This document shows positions 63,972-64,000 of a stretch of 64,000 bases of DNA, piece after piece. A model generated the notes under the pieces. That model worked only from the letters and a program-made list of their open reading frames with translations. It was not told the DNA's origin and made no database searches. The stretch's first letter is position 1. Every line of letters starts with the position of its first letter. The translations under genes were made by a program, and so were the position numbers. The DNA comes from Dyadobacter tibetensis Y620-1 (GTDB taxonomy: Bacteria; Bacteroidota; Bacteroidia; Cytophagales; Spirosomataceae), in the NCBI RefSeq assembly GCF_000566685.1, contig NZ_AZQN01000003.1, positions 310,001 through 374,000 on the forward strand, read 5' to 3'.

Positions 63972-64000
63972 CAGAATTATAAACTATCGATAGCGCTTTT

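Noticed and set aside
63929..64000. Cobalamin riboswitch before the B12-dependent ribonucleotide reductase
   Set aside because: Looked for because of the cofactor, but the 72 bp visible hold no B12-box-like sequence and the rest lies outside the window.
1..64000. Mobile element, prophage or CRISPR array
   Set aside because: No transposase, integrase, terminal inverted repeats around a gene, or regularly spaced repeats were seen; gene content is chromosomal throughout.

Overview
The window looks like a chromosomal segment of a Bacteroidota bacterium, most likely a Cytophagales-type genome (order is inference). The evidence is a SusC/SusD outer-membrane pair, a fused nuoCD inside a complete nuo operon, several TAnnTTTG promoter elements of the Bacteroidota sigma factor, and a DUF1501/DUF1549/DUF1553/DUF2231 gene set with many lipoprotein or signal-peptide starts. 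I saw no rRNA, tRNA, transposase, phage gene or CRISPR array. Coding density is high; the only gene-free stretch over 300 bp is 41397-42101.

Layout. 1-8600: end of a beta-barrel-like gene, M61 peptidase, TIGR01777 epimerase, acyltransferase, M48 lipoprotein peptidase, DsbD and ArgB. 8712-20071: five genes on the plus strand encoding a haem/copper (PHM-like) protein, a 13-repeat FG-GAP/ASPIC protein, a vanadium-haloperoxidase/PAP2-like protein, SusC and SusD. 20162-34761: complete complex I operon on the minus strand in nuoA-N order with C and D fused, preceded by a two-CBS-domain gene. 35554-41396: redoxin-like protein, ArgH, NlpC/P60 peptidase, PurM, SulP transporter. 42102-45452: TfoX-N protein, flavin reductase, acyl-CoA carboxylase beta chain and a small coiled-coil orphan. 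45699-52188: purple-acid-phosphatase-like protein, dihaem peroxidase with an extra N-terminal helical domain, a two-domain esterase and a DUF1338 enzyme. 52388-59006: planctomycete-type cytochrome cluster plus a small haem-binding protein. 59046-64000: aquaglyceroporin, PurB and B12-dependent ribonucleotide reductase.

How it fits together. The window suggests an aerobic, menaquinone-respiring heterotroph (complex I with the N7 ligands in NuoG) with a periplasm and outer membrane rich in c-type haem: CxxCH motifs occur in five separate proteins. DsbD could supply reductant for cytochrome maturation. The SusCD pair, the bimodular esterase and the DUF1501 cluster point to polymer or surface-substrate use.

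The least understood parts, and best candidates for undescribed biology, are the 8712-20071 module, the 52388-58426 module, and the possible functional link between the redoxin protein at 35554-36132 and the haem/copper protein at 8712-10043. Convergent gene pairs are separated by strong bidirectional hairpin terminators, several sharing a related AGAAGGCC-type stem.
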